A DNA stretch of 5,840 bases from QPIN01 sp964472945 (GCA_964472945.1 CAYYNM010000202.1:1-5840); one strand, 5' to 3'; counted from the first letter of the stretch, positions 1 to 5,707 are shown. Translations and numbers: made by a program. Notes: generated by a model from the letters alone, not told the origin.

Positions 1-6
1 TACTTA

Positions 7-22
7 CCTACATCCCTGTAGG
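7..22. repeat. Short perfect inverted repeat, possibly a fragment of a dispersed repeat
   Basis: CCTACA, four bases TCCC, then TGTAGG form a perfect 6-bp stem with a 4-base loop at the left edge, downstream of the HEPN gene. No open frame of convincing protein character covers positions 1-149. The surrounding C/T-rich bases look like intergenic repeat DNA, but the element is cut by the window edge, so its full extent and class cannot be judged. Confidence 0.35.
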
Positions 23-114
23 CATCCAGCAGGAGAGGGCTTTAGAGCAGTAATCGTAATGATATTGGAGTAAGGGTAACTAGCCTTCCCCCTATGGTTT
101 TTAGTGTTTTCTGA

Positions 115-137
115 GTTCAAGTTAAAAAAACTGGAAC
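115..137 (-). terminator. Weak hairpin downstream of the HEPN gene, possible transcript end
   Basis: GTTCAAGTT (115-123) can pair with AACTGGAAC (129-137) in a 9-bp stem with one mismatch and a five-base loop. It starts 13 bases past the HEPN stop codon. Read on the minus strand, the loop is U-rich and no clear U-run follows the stem. It is therefore a weak candidate for an intrinsic terminator and could instead be a 3'-end stabilising hairpin or chance. Confidence 0.25.
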
Positions 138-149
138 ATCGAGTTATAG

Positions 150-569
150 TTAACTACTTTTCGAACCTTCAAAAAAAACCAATAACTTTAAATATAATTT
201 CACATAAGATTTCATTCTATTTAAGGCAGCTTGATAAGCTTCTTCATCATAACGATGACTTAAACCATTTCTATCATCAAGTGCTTGCATCCAAAGCAAA
301 TAATTCTGTTCGTCTAAATACCCTGCTGCAAAAAAACTTTTAATACTTTGCTTGGGTGTTTTTGCATCAATCGCTTCTGCTTTTAATAAAAACACTTTTG
401 CCAATTTCCAACTGAGTTCTGTCACTATCTCAAACTTTTGTATCATTCCATTTTCAAGCCCATCAATTAACCGTGGATCTAGCACCTGCTGTAAAGATTC
501 ATAATCAACATTGGCCAAATAACTAAAACTTTCTACAGACTGTTTATATAATTGTAACTTTAACTCCAT
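150..569 (-). CDS. HEPN-family protein, HI0074-like (nucleotidyltransferase substrate-binding type); probable toxin of a HEPN/MNT module
   Basis: A 139-residue, mostly helical protein of normal length for the HI0074 family. Visible family features are the GMIQKFE..TELSWKL helix (41-55) and the RNGLSHRY segment (100-107), an RX4HXY motif with R100, H105 and Y107. In characterised HEPN/MNT modules such as SO_3166/SO_3165 of Shewanella the R and H belong to the RNase site, and the motif tyrosine is adenylylated by the MNT antitoxin to silence it. The HI0073/HI0074 pair is the structural prototype. The ATG at 569 is preceded by AAAAAGG, 7 bases upstream, inside the last codons of the MNT domain. 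The gene overlaps that frame by 10 bases, so the two should be translationally coupled. The toxin role is inferred from motif and partner. A non-toxic accessory subunit of a two-component nucleotidyltransferase is the alternative. Confidence 0.88.
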   Translation of the reverse strand: MELKLQLYKQSVESFSYLANVDYESLQQVLDPRLIDGLENGMIQKFEIVTELSWKLAKVFLLKAEAIDAKTPKQSIKSFFAAGYLDEQNYLLWMQALDDRNGLSHRYDEEAYQAALNRMKSYVKLYLKLLVFFEGSKSS

Positions 570-1357
570 GATATTACCTTTTTCATCGCTTGTTGTTTAA
601 ACGCCTCTGAAACAGCATTAAAATCGACTAAATCTACATCATAGGGTACAAAAGATTGCTCAATTGTTTCTTTAATATCATTAAGGATTTTCTTTGCTAC
701 TACTGATTCAGACAAAATACCTATATCTATATCAGCCATTCCACCTGCTGTTCCCTTAGCTCTGGAACCAAAAAGAAAGATTTGAGTATTTTGAGGTAAT
801 TTATCTTTAAGTAGTTGCTTTAGATATATTTCACTTTTTTGATAGAGAGTTAGCGATATTTTATTTTCTAGCTTTGCCTGTTGTATACAACTTTTTAATG
901 CTGAAATTACCGTAGCCTTTCTAATGGTTGTTCTATTCCCTGAAAAAATAGATTGACTACAAAAAATGAGACCCTCTTTCACTCCCCAAGCTATAAAAAC
1001 GGTACCTATTGGTTTTAACTCTGTTCCACCACTAGGCCCTGCTATTCCCGTTACAGCAACGGCTATATTTGCATCACTATTTACTAAAGCCCCTTCAACC
1101 ATCTGTATAGCAACCTCTTCACTTACTGCACCATATTGATCTAAAGTTAATTGCTTAACTTTTAACATTTGCACTTTAGCCGAATTACTATAAGTAACAA
1201 ATCCTCTATCAAACCAAGCTGAACTCCCTGGTATTTCTGTAATAGCTTGTGCTATACCCCCCCCTGTACAAGATTCTGCCGTCACTAACTTAAGACCTTT
1301 TTCTTTTAACATTTTCCCTAACTGTGCCGAAAGCTCGATTATTTGCTTATCCACCAT
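560..1357 (-). CDS. PncC (NMN deamidase / CinA C-terminal) domain fused to an MNT nucleotidyltransferase domain
   Basis: A 265-residue two-domain protein. Residues 1 to about 163 match PncC almost end to end: AESCTGG (27-33), GFVTYSN (52-58), VTGIAGPSGGT (102-112), KPIGTVF (115-121) and FSGNR (138-142). PncC hydrolyses the amide of nicotinamide mononucleotide, giving nicotinate mononucleotide for NAD recycling; the conserved Ser, Tyr and Thr of these motifs are present (S29, Y56, T103). Residues about 166-265 form a minimal nucleotidyltransferase: GSRAKG at 197-202, the DID pair D209 and D211, and a third acidic residue, probably D242 in YDVDLVD. All metal-binding positions look intact. This domain type is the antitoxin of HEPN/MNT modules, and the HEPN gene follows with a 10-base overlap. 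PncC proteins normally end at about 160-165 residues, so the join is at the natural end of PncC, as expected from loss of a stop codon. No ATG, GTG or TTG occurs in frame from residue 150 to 197. The ATG at 1357 has AAAAGG 7 bases upstream. A genuine fusion is the simplest reading; a sequencing error removing a stop cannot be excluded. Confidence 0.92.
   Translation of the reverse strand: MVDKQIIELSAQLGKMLKEKGLKLVTAESCTGGGIAQAITEIPGSSAWFDRGFVTYSNSAKVQMLKVKQLTLDQYGAVSEEVAIQMVEGALVNSDANIAVAVTGIAGPSGGTELKPIGTVFIAWGVKEGLIFCSQSIFSGNRTTIRKATVISALKSCIQQAKLENKISLTLYQKSEIYLKQLLKDKLPQNTQIFLFGSRAKGTAGGMADIDIGILSESVVAKKILNDIKETIEQSFVPYDVDLVDFNAVSEAFKQQAMKKVISWS
577..583 (-). promoter_or_regulatory. Ribosome binding site of the HEPN gene, inside the upstream MNT coding sequence
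   Basis: The minus strand reads AAAAAGG, then seven bases, then the HEPN ATG at 569. The site lies within codons for the last residues (KKVISWS) of the PncC-MNT fusion, whose stop codon is at 560-562. Ribosomes finishing the fusion therefore end just past the HEPN start, an arrangement that favours making the HEPN protein only when its partner is made. Confidence 0.6.
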
Positions 1358-1364
1358 GCCCTAA

Positions 1365-1370
1365 CCTTTT
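1365..1370 (-). promoter_or_regulatory. Ribosome binding site of the PncC-MNT gene
   Basis: AAAAGG on the minus strand lies 7 bases before the ATG at 1357 and supports this start. The next residues align with the start of E. coli PncC, so the N-terminus is complete. Confidence 0.55.
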
Positions 1371-1373
1371 ATT

Positions 1374-1404
1374 TGATAGAATATTATCATTTGGAGTTTT
1401 GCAA
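1374..1404 (-). promoter_or_regulatory. Candidate promoter with overlapping inverted repeat for pncC-mnt/hepn
   Basis: On the minus strand TTGCAA (1399-1404) is a possible -35 box and TATTCT (1378-1383) a possible -10 box, with a shorter than ideal 15-base spacer. The -10 region sits inside an inverted repeat, TGATA (1374-1378) and TATCA (1385-1389) separated by six bases, a shape that suits an operator. The assignment rests on weak consensus matches in very AT-rich DNA. Confidence 0.25.
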
Positions 1405-1420
1405 GAGCCTGAAATAATTC

Positions 1421-1430
1421 GTATTAATAC
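1421..1430. promoter_or_regulatory. 10-bp perfect palindrome upstream of pncC-mnt
   Basis: GTATTAATAC is a perfect 10-bp palindrome in the spacer between the GFA gene and the PncC-MNT gene, 17 bases upstream of the candidate -35 box. It could bind a dimeric regulator. It could also be chance in AT-rich sequence, since no second copy was noticed in the window. Confidence 0.2.
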
Positions 1431-1526
1431 AAAGGCACTCTATAGAACATCTTATTGACTACATTATTTGTTTGTCGAGTTAATAGTAAAGTCCTTACAC
1501 AAATGAAAAGGAGGCATAAGTTCAGT

Positions 1527-1955
1527 TTATTTTTCAGTTTGAGGAGGCATTTCTTCAAAAACCGGAATACTTTTATCCATACAATCCCAGACTTGCTTTC
1601 TTTTGTTATAGACAATCAAATCAGGTTTAAACCATGAACTATCCTCTAGTGTTCCAGCGGCTACCCCTATAACGTTTTGTGATCGACTGTTTTTACCAAA
1701 AAGTCGACTGCCACACGTTGGACAAAAATAACGGGTAAGTGTCGAGCCACTATCTGACATCGACTCATAATTACTCGTTTCACCTGTTATTTTTACTTCA
1801 TTCTCCTTAAAAAAGGCAAATGAGACATGTCCTGTTCCAGAGGTTTTTCTACAGTCATTACAATGACACTGAATCATTCTTAATGGTTTAGCTGAACAGG
1901 TATATTCGACCTGTCCACATAAGCATCGCCCTGTGGCAAAAATATTCTTTGTCAT
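1527..1955 (-). CDS. GFA-family (CENP-V/GFA domain) zinc-binding protein
   Basis: A 142-residue single-domain protein of the family named after glutathione-dependent formaldehyde-activating enzyme (Gfa). The expected seven cysteines are present: C11 and C13 (CLCG), C30, C32 and C35 (CHCNDCRK), C78 and C81 (FCPTCGSRLF). These bind zinc in this fold. The Gfa role, joining formaldehyde to glutathione, was proposed for one member; most members have no proven substrate, so a detoxification role is only possible. The ATG at 1955 is preferred over an in-frame TTG at 1970, because the minus strand has GGAG nine bases before the ATG and that GGAG overlaps the TTG itself. The gene follows the lipoprotein gene by 36 bases on the same strand and may be read through from the transporter operon, although its product has no evident link to lipid transport. 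Confidence 0.9.
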   Translation of the reverse strand: MTKNIFATGRCLCGQVEYTCSAKPLRMIQCHCNDCRKTSGTGHVSFAFFKENEVKITGETSNYESMSDSGSTLTRYFCPTCGSRLFGKNSRSQNVIGVAAGTLEDSSWFKPDLIVYNKRKQVWDCMDKSIPVFEEMPPQTEK

Positions 1956-1991
1956 GATTTTATTCTCCAATTAAAAAAATAATTATGTGGC

Positions 1992-2531
1992 TTACAAAGT
2001 ATCCAGCCAAAGTTGAATTTCAACGTTGGCTTTTTCAGTCATCTTTACAAATCCATCTATTGCACCCTTAGCATCAGCAGAAATTGTTGCTTGCGACAAA
2101 ATAAAATTTCGCATACCCAACAATTTATTATTTTTTTCTGCAAATACCTTAACAGTCAGATCTATTACAACAGTGGCTTTGTCCTCTTTATCAAAATGCT
2201 GTTCAAACTGATTCAGTTGTATCCGCATAATCAAGGGACGTTTACTGGCAATAGTCAATCGACGTTCCAATAAAGCTGGGATAGGTGCTTCCCATCGATC
2301 ATTATGATAATGGTGAATGGCTGTCGCATCGTCATAAAGCAAACGATAGCGTATTCTTTCTTCCCACAACCAGGCTGGTGCATCCAATGTGATCGTTATC
2401 TTATTCGAGGTATTTCCCTCAACGAGTCCCAAATCGTGTCTGACAGGAATTGTTGATGTTGAGCCTACACTACAAGCAGAAAGTATTATAGCGAAAGCTA
2501 TGACTAAAAAAAACTTGATAATTCGTTTCAT
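1992..2531 (-). CDS. PqiC/YmbA-type ABC transport auxiliary lipoprotein of the MCE transporter
   Basis: A 179-residue lipoprotein. A basic N-terminus (MKRIIK), a hydrophobic stretch (7-17) and the lipobox LSAC with C20 give a clear type II signal. Serine after the cysteine predicts sorting to the outer membrane. The body shows hallmarks of the ABC-type transport auxiliary lipoprotein family (PqiC/YmbA): YRLLYDD (62-68) and NDRWEAPIPALL (77-88). PqiC anchors the PqiB MCE tunnel at the outer membrane; by analogy this protein would be the outer-membrane partner of the MCE protein encoded just upstream. The ATG at 2531 is chosen over one at 2612, because it has GGAG five bases upstream and starts directly at the signal peptide; the longer start would add 27 residues before it. 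The gene begins 16 bases after the MCE stop codon. Confidence 0.88.
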   Translation of the reverse strand: MKRIIKFFLVIAFAIILSACSVGSTSTIPVRHDLGLVEGNTSNKITITLDAPAWLWEERIRYRLLYDDATAIHHYHNDRWEAPIPALLERRLTIASKRPLIMRIQLNQFEQHFDKEDKATVVIDLTVKVFAEKNNKLLGMRNFILSQATISADAKGAIDGFVKMTEKANVEIQLWLDTL

Positions 2532-2547
2532 TATGACTCCATATCCT

Positions 2548-3441
2548 TTATTCACCAGGTGCAGGTGACTGCAACTCAGTTCCGAGAAAAAAGGCTTGTG
2601 GGTTGGTTTCAAGCAAAGTCGCTACACGATCAAAACGACGTAAAGTAGTTTGCATTTGAGTCATTAACCTATGCGCTTTGGGTAAGGACGTATGCAACAC
2701 CTGTTGACCCAGTATAGAACCCGTCTGTATTAATTCGTTTGATTGTGTCGATAACAACATCAATTCCTGTTGCATTTGCTTACTTAATTGTTTGAAATTT
2801 CGACTTAAACGACTAACCTCCGCCAATGTTTGTCTGGCATCTGTTGTTAATAAAGGGACTTGATCTAAAGCAACTTCAGCTTTAGCTTGCAGTGAATTAA
2901 AACGACCTGTAGCTGATTCAACATTAATTAGAATCTGTTCTATATGTTGAATATTATCTTCATCCAGTAATTGGTTCAATTTGAAGATCAAGTCATGAGT
3001 TTGCTTGATAGTTTCTTCTCCAGAAACTGTCAGACGATCAATTATTGAAGGTCTGATCGGAATACGATTGCCAGGACGAAAAGGTTTAAGGCTACCTCCC
3101 CTGTCTTTAATAGCAATTTTGGTCAAGCCAGTCACCCCTTTTAAATCCAGGGTAGCATAAATACCACGAGGAAAGCTGACTTTATTGTCTATTTTTAATG
3201 ATACAATAATAACCGCCACATTTGTGGGGTCAAAACTCACAGCATCAACTTTACCTACGGCAATACCCCGGTAATAAACCGTGGAGCCCACATTGAGACC
3301 TGTTACTGATTCTCGTGTTTCTGCAATATAAGTCTGCGTCTGTTGTTGAACATTACCTAACCAGATAACAATAATCACAACAACAGTAAGCATTATCGTC
3401 ACAAATAAACCTGTTGCCAAAGCATAACTGTCTTTACCCAT
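2548..3441 (-). CDS. MlaD-like MCE-domain lipid transport protein, long form
   Basis: A 297-residue MCE protein. One N-terminal membrane anchor (about 10-28) places the rest in the periplasm. The MCE domain follows at about 37-115, with the typical GLNVGSTVYYRGIAVGKV segment (48-65) and KGVTGLTKIAI (101-111). Residues about 140-275 are rich in Gln, Leu and Arg with heptad-like spacing and should form long helices, as in MCE proteins that build a needle or tunnel. E. coli MlaD has 183 residues, so this one has a much longer tail. MCE proteins form hexameric rings that carry phospholipids or other lipids across the periplasm. The ATG at 3441 has a strong GGAGG six bases upstream, and the gene overlaps the ATPase gene by 8 bases. 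Calling it mlaD would be too specific, because the operon differs from the classical mla operon. Confidence 0.93.
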   Translation of the reverse strand: MGKDSYALATGLFVTIMLTVVVIIVIWLGNVQQQTQTYIAETRESVTGLNVGSTVYYRGIAVGKVDAVSFDPTNVAVIIVSLKIDNKVSFPRGIYATLDLKGVTGLTKIAIKDRGGSLKPFRPGNRIPIRPSIIDRLTVSGEETIKQTHDLIFKLNQLLDEDNIQHIEQILINVESATGRFNSLQAKAEVALDQVPLLTTDARQTLAEVSRLSRNFKQLSKQMQQELMLLSTQSNELIQTGSILGQQVLHTSLPKAHRLMTQMQTTLRRFDRVATLLETNPQAFFLGTELQSPAPGE

Positions 3442-4216
3442 GACTTTCCTCCGTTAGACAAAATACCCGTTGCGCCCGTTGATTATGAAAAAATTCTCGG
3501 ATGAATGAATGGCTTTTCCCCATAACTTTATCTAGTGAATCAAAAGCAACCAGTCGATGTTCGGCTAATACCGCAATTTTAGTGCACAAATCTCTTAAAA
3601 TATGTAAGTCATGGGTAATCATAACTACCGTAAAATTAAGTTCATGATGCAGTTGTTTGAGCAGAGAAACAAAATCTTCACTGGCAATGGGATCTAGGCC
3701 TGAGGTTGGCTCATCTAATAACAATAATTCCGGTTCCAGAATCAAGGCACGAGCTAATGCTACACGTTTAATCATGCCACCCGATAATTCAGCAGGTCTG
3801 AGCATCGCATCCTGTGCATCCAAACCCACCATTGCCAGTTGCATACACACCATTTGAGCTATTAATGCTTCATCGTCAATACCCAATTCGCGTAACGGAA
3901 AAGCAATATTGTCGAACACATTCAGTGCACTAAATAATGCTCCATTTTGAAATAACACGCCTGTATGATTACGTTTTTGTCTACATTCAAGCGTACAGGC
4001 TTGCAGTACGGGTTCACCTAGAATATTCAAATGCCCTTGGCTAGGTGTTTCAAGGCCGATCATCTCGCGCAATAATGTAGTTTTTCCACTGCCTGATGCA
4101 CCTACCAGTCCCAATATTTCTCCCTTTTTAAGGCATAGGCTGATATTTTGATGAATCAATTGTTCACCAAAATAAGTCCAAATATGTTTCAGTTCTACCG
4201 CATACTCCATATTCAT
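3434..4216 (-). CDS. MlaF-like ABC transporter ATP-binding protein
   Basis: A 260-residue single nucleotide-binding domain with all catalytic motifs: Walker A GASGSGKTT (39-47), Q-loop Q90, signature LSGGM (144-148), Walker B LLLLDEP (164-170) with E169, D-loop SGLD (172-175) and switch H202. It would pair with the permease encoded upstream and energise lipid movement through the MCE protein. FALFSALNVFDNIAFPLRE-like wording around residues 92-110 (GALFSALNVFDNIAFPLRE here) is typical of the MlaF/Ttg2A subgroup. Two nearby ATG codons (4216 and 4210) exist; the first is used because it forms the 4-base ATGA overlap with the permease stop codon and has GTGGGG a few bases upstream. Its 3' end overlaps the MCE gene by 8 bases. 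Confidence 0.95.
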   Translation of the reverse strand: MNMEYAVELKHIWTYFGEQLIHQNISLCLKKGEILGLVGASGSGKTTLLREMIGLETPSQGHLNILGEPVLQACTLECRQKRNHTGVLFQNGALFSALNVFDNIAFPLRELGIDDEALIAQMVCMQLAMVGLDAQDAMLRPAELSGGMIKRVALARALILEPELLLLDEPTSGLDPIASEDFVSLLKQLHHELNFTVVMITHDLHILRDLCTKIAVLAEHRLVAFDSLDKVMGKSHSFIREFFHNQRAQRVFCLTEESHG

Positions 4217-5349
4217 GGAAACCCCACATTTCTAAATAATGTAGAAAATACGGCATCAACAATGATTACCACCGTAATGGCGGCAACGACAGCTCGCGTG
4301 GTTTCTTTACCCAGGCTTTCAGTATTCGGTTGGATCAAAAAACCATAATGACAGGCAGTCATAGCAATCACCATTCCAAACACTACCCCCTTAGCCAAGC
4401 CAATATAAATATTAACGACAGGGACAGCTTCAGGCAAATGACCAAGAAACTGCTGATAGCCAATATCCAAAGTCAATTGGGCAGATACCATGCCGCCAAA
4501 CATGGCTAATATATCAGTCCAAACAATTAACAGAGGTAAAGCGAGAGACAAAGCAATGACTTTTGGTAAAACCAAGCGCATGGAATGAGAAACACCAAGC
4601 GCAGAAAGTGCATCTAATTCTTGAGTAACTCGCATAATGCCAATTTCCGCCGCCATTGCCGACCCTGAGCGACCTGCAATTAAAATAGCAGCAAGTACGG
4701 GGCCCAGCTCACGAATAATACTGAGGCCTAATAAATTAATAATATAAATCTCCGCCCCAAATCGCTGTAGCTGCAAAGCAGATAAATAACTCATTGAGAT
4801 ACCAACCAAAAAACCTATCATCGCCGTAATACCTAAGGCACTGACACCTGATTTATAAAAAGCTGCAGATATTTCCTTAAAAGGGGTTTCTCGTGGGTGC
4901 CGAAATAGATAAATTATATCAAGAACTAAACGTCCAAATAGAGTTATCCAAGCCTGAATATGCAGATAAAAGCCCTGAATTAAACCTAAAATAGAATGTA
5001 ATATCTTTGTAGAATTTGGCACCATAGGCTGAGATGCCGGAATCTTACGATTACGCCAAGAATCAAATAACCGCCTTTGTTCCGGTCGAATAACCAAACC
5101 TTCAGGTAATTTGTCTTCCCACGCCTGCCAAAGTATAAAAGCTGCCGCACTGTCTAGCCGTTCGATGCGGCTAATATCCCACTTTTTATCCTTAACCCTA
5201 CCCAATTGCTTAATTCTATGCTGCAACTCAGGCAATATAGCCAGCGTACGTAACGTCCATAAACCTTCAAGCATAATTAACTTGCTATCAAATCCTTCAG
5301 AAAAAACCAGGGTAGGTTTATTATCAACAGGTAAATTACTATCAGCCAT
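4213..5349 (-). CDS. MlaE-family ABC transporter permease with N-terminal STAS domain
   Basis: A 378-residue permease. Residues about 13-98 form a STAS-like domain with the DISRIERLDSAAA stretch (58-70), equivalent to separate MlaB proteins of other bacteria. The MlaE domain follows from about 115, with hydrophobic segments near 171-190, 205-225, 262-284, 315-337 and 352-372. The diagnostic cytoplasmic loop AGRSGSAMAAEIGIMRVTQELDAL (225-248), which contacts the ATPase, is intact. E. coli MlaE is about 260 residues; the extra length is the STAS part. The ATG at 5349 is preferred over an in-frame GTG at 5379. The GTG has its AAAGG directly adjacent with no spacing and lies just upstream of the possible -10 box, whereas the ATG has ACGGGG seven bases upstream. 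It is the first gene of the operon and overlaps the ATPase gene by 4 bases. Confidence 0.93.
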   Translation of the reverse strand: MADSNLPVDNKPTLVFSEGFDSKLIMLEGLWTLRTLAILPELQHRIKQLGRVKDKKWDISRIERLDSAAAFILWQAWEDKLPEGLVIRPEQRRLFDSWRNRKIPASQPMVPNSTKILHSILGLIQGFYLHIQAWITLFGRLVLDIIYLFRHPRETPFKEISAAFYKSGVSALGITAMIGFLVGISMSYLSALQLQRFGAEIYIINLLGLSIIRELGPVLAAILIAGRSGSAMAAEIGIMRVTQELDALSALGVSHSMRLVLPKVIALSLALPLLIVWTDILAMFGGMVSAQLTLDIGYQQFLGHLPEAVPVVNIYIGLAKGVVFGMVIAMTACHYGFLIQPNTESLGKETTRAVVAAITVVIIVDAVFSTLFRNVGFP

Positions 5350-5368
5350 AAGAAACCCCGTATAAAAA

Positions 5369-5399
5369 TTTATATTCACCTTTATTAGTCGTCTATCAA
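5369..5399 (-). promoter_or_regulatory. Candidate promoter of the MCE transporter operon
   Basis: On the minus strand TTGATA (5394-5399) and TATAAA (5369-5374) each match the sigma-70 consensus at five of six positions, but the spacer is 19 bases, longer than usual. Transcription would start close to position 5362, leaving a short leader before the ATG at 5349. No operator is evident. Confidence 0.3.
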
Positions 5400-5707
5400 C
5401 TTATTACCTTACTACCCACTAAAAAAATGGAGAGTGGCTCGAAGCTGTTGATAAAGCTATTTTGGCAATTTATCCATTATTGGGGCACAAAGGTTTTAGC
5501 CTGCTCTTCCACTGAAGAATGCAGGTTAAAACCTGCGTTCCAAAGGGCTGATATTAATGATGTGTTATTGCGCCTTTTTTCAGAAAGTGAACATGATTGG
5601 CGAGTTTTTCTAACGGACTGTTTAAAAAAATGTTTTATGGCAGGTAATTTAGCAAAAAAGCTAAAAGTTTTAGTTTTTTATGACTATAAACTTATCACAG
5701 GTTGAAA
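5400..5707. other. Intergenic stretch with a repeat and no convincing gene
   Basis: This stretch separates the transporter operon from whatever lies to the right. A plus-strand open frame at 5427-5705 (92 residues) crosses the palindromic element at 5484-5541, has no good ribosome binding site, and its product shows no recognisable domain, so it is not called as a gene. The rest is AT-rich with poly-A and poly-T runs. Apart from the palindrome nothing structured was found. Confidence 0.6.
5484..5541. repeat. 58-bp imperfect palindrome, REP/BIME-like element
   Basis: The left arm (5484-5504, beginning GGCACAAAGG and ending TAGCCTGC) and the right arm (5521-5541) are inverted copies, 17 of 21 positions agreeing. 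Between them TCTTC (5505-5509) pairs with GAAGA (5514-5518) around a CACT loop, with two unpaired bases AT. The right arm is itself a small palindrome, GCAGGTT-AA-AACCTGC. Such head-to-head units resemble the dispersed extragenic palindromes common in Gammaproteobacteria. No transposase is next to it. Only one copy is in the window, so repetition in the genome is inferred. Confidence 0.6.

Noticed and set aside
104..343. Plus-strand open frame of 79 codons
   Set aside because: It lies opposite the well-supported HEPN gene, has no clear ribosome binding site, and its product has no family character.
1510..1550. Short direct repeats GGAGGCAT (1510-1517, 1543-1550) and TTCAGTTT (1521-1528, 1533-1540) around the GFA stop codon
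   Set aside because: The copies are 8 bases long, differently spaced and partly coding; they are most likely chance or a small old duplication, with no sign of an insertion boundary.
1424..1637. Two overlapping open frames on opposite strands in the spacer and GFA gene end
   Set aside because: Both are antisense or out of frame with the GFA gene for much of their length and look like translated AT-rich spacer.
2013..2273. Plus-strand frames opposite the lipoprotein gene
   Set aside because: They are shadows of a gene with clear lipobox and family motifs.
3657..3857. Plus-strand frame opposite the ATPase gene
   Set aside because: It covers the reverse of the Walker B and signature coding sequence and has no independent support.
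4148..4348. Plus-strand frame across the ATPase/permease junction
   Set aside because: It lies opposite two strongly supported overlapping genes.
5111..5365. Plus-strand frame opposite the STAS domain
   Set aside because: It is a shadow of the permease N-terminus without a ribosome binding site.
5427..5705. Plus-strand 92-codon frame as a small gene
   Set aside because: It crosses the palindromic repeat at 5484-5541, whose translation makes up part of the product, and no domain or ribosome binding site is seen.
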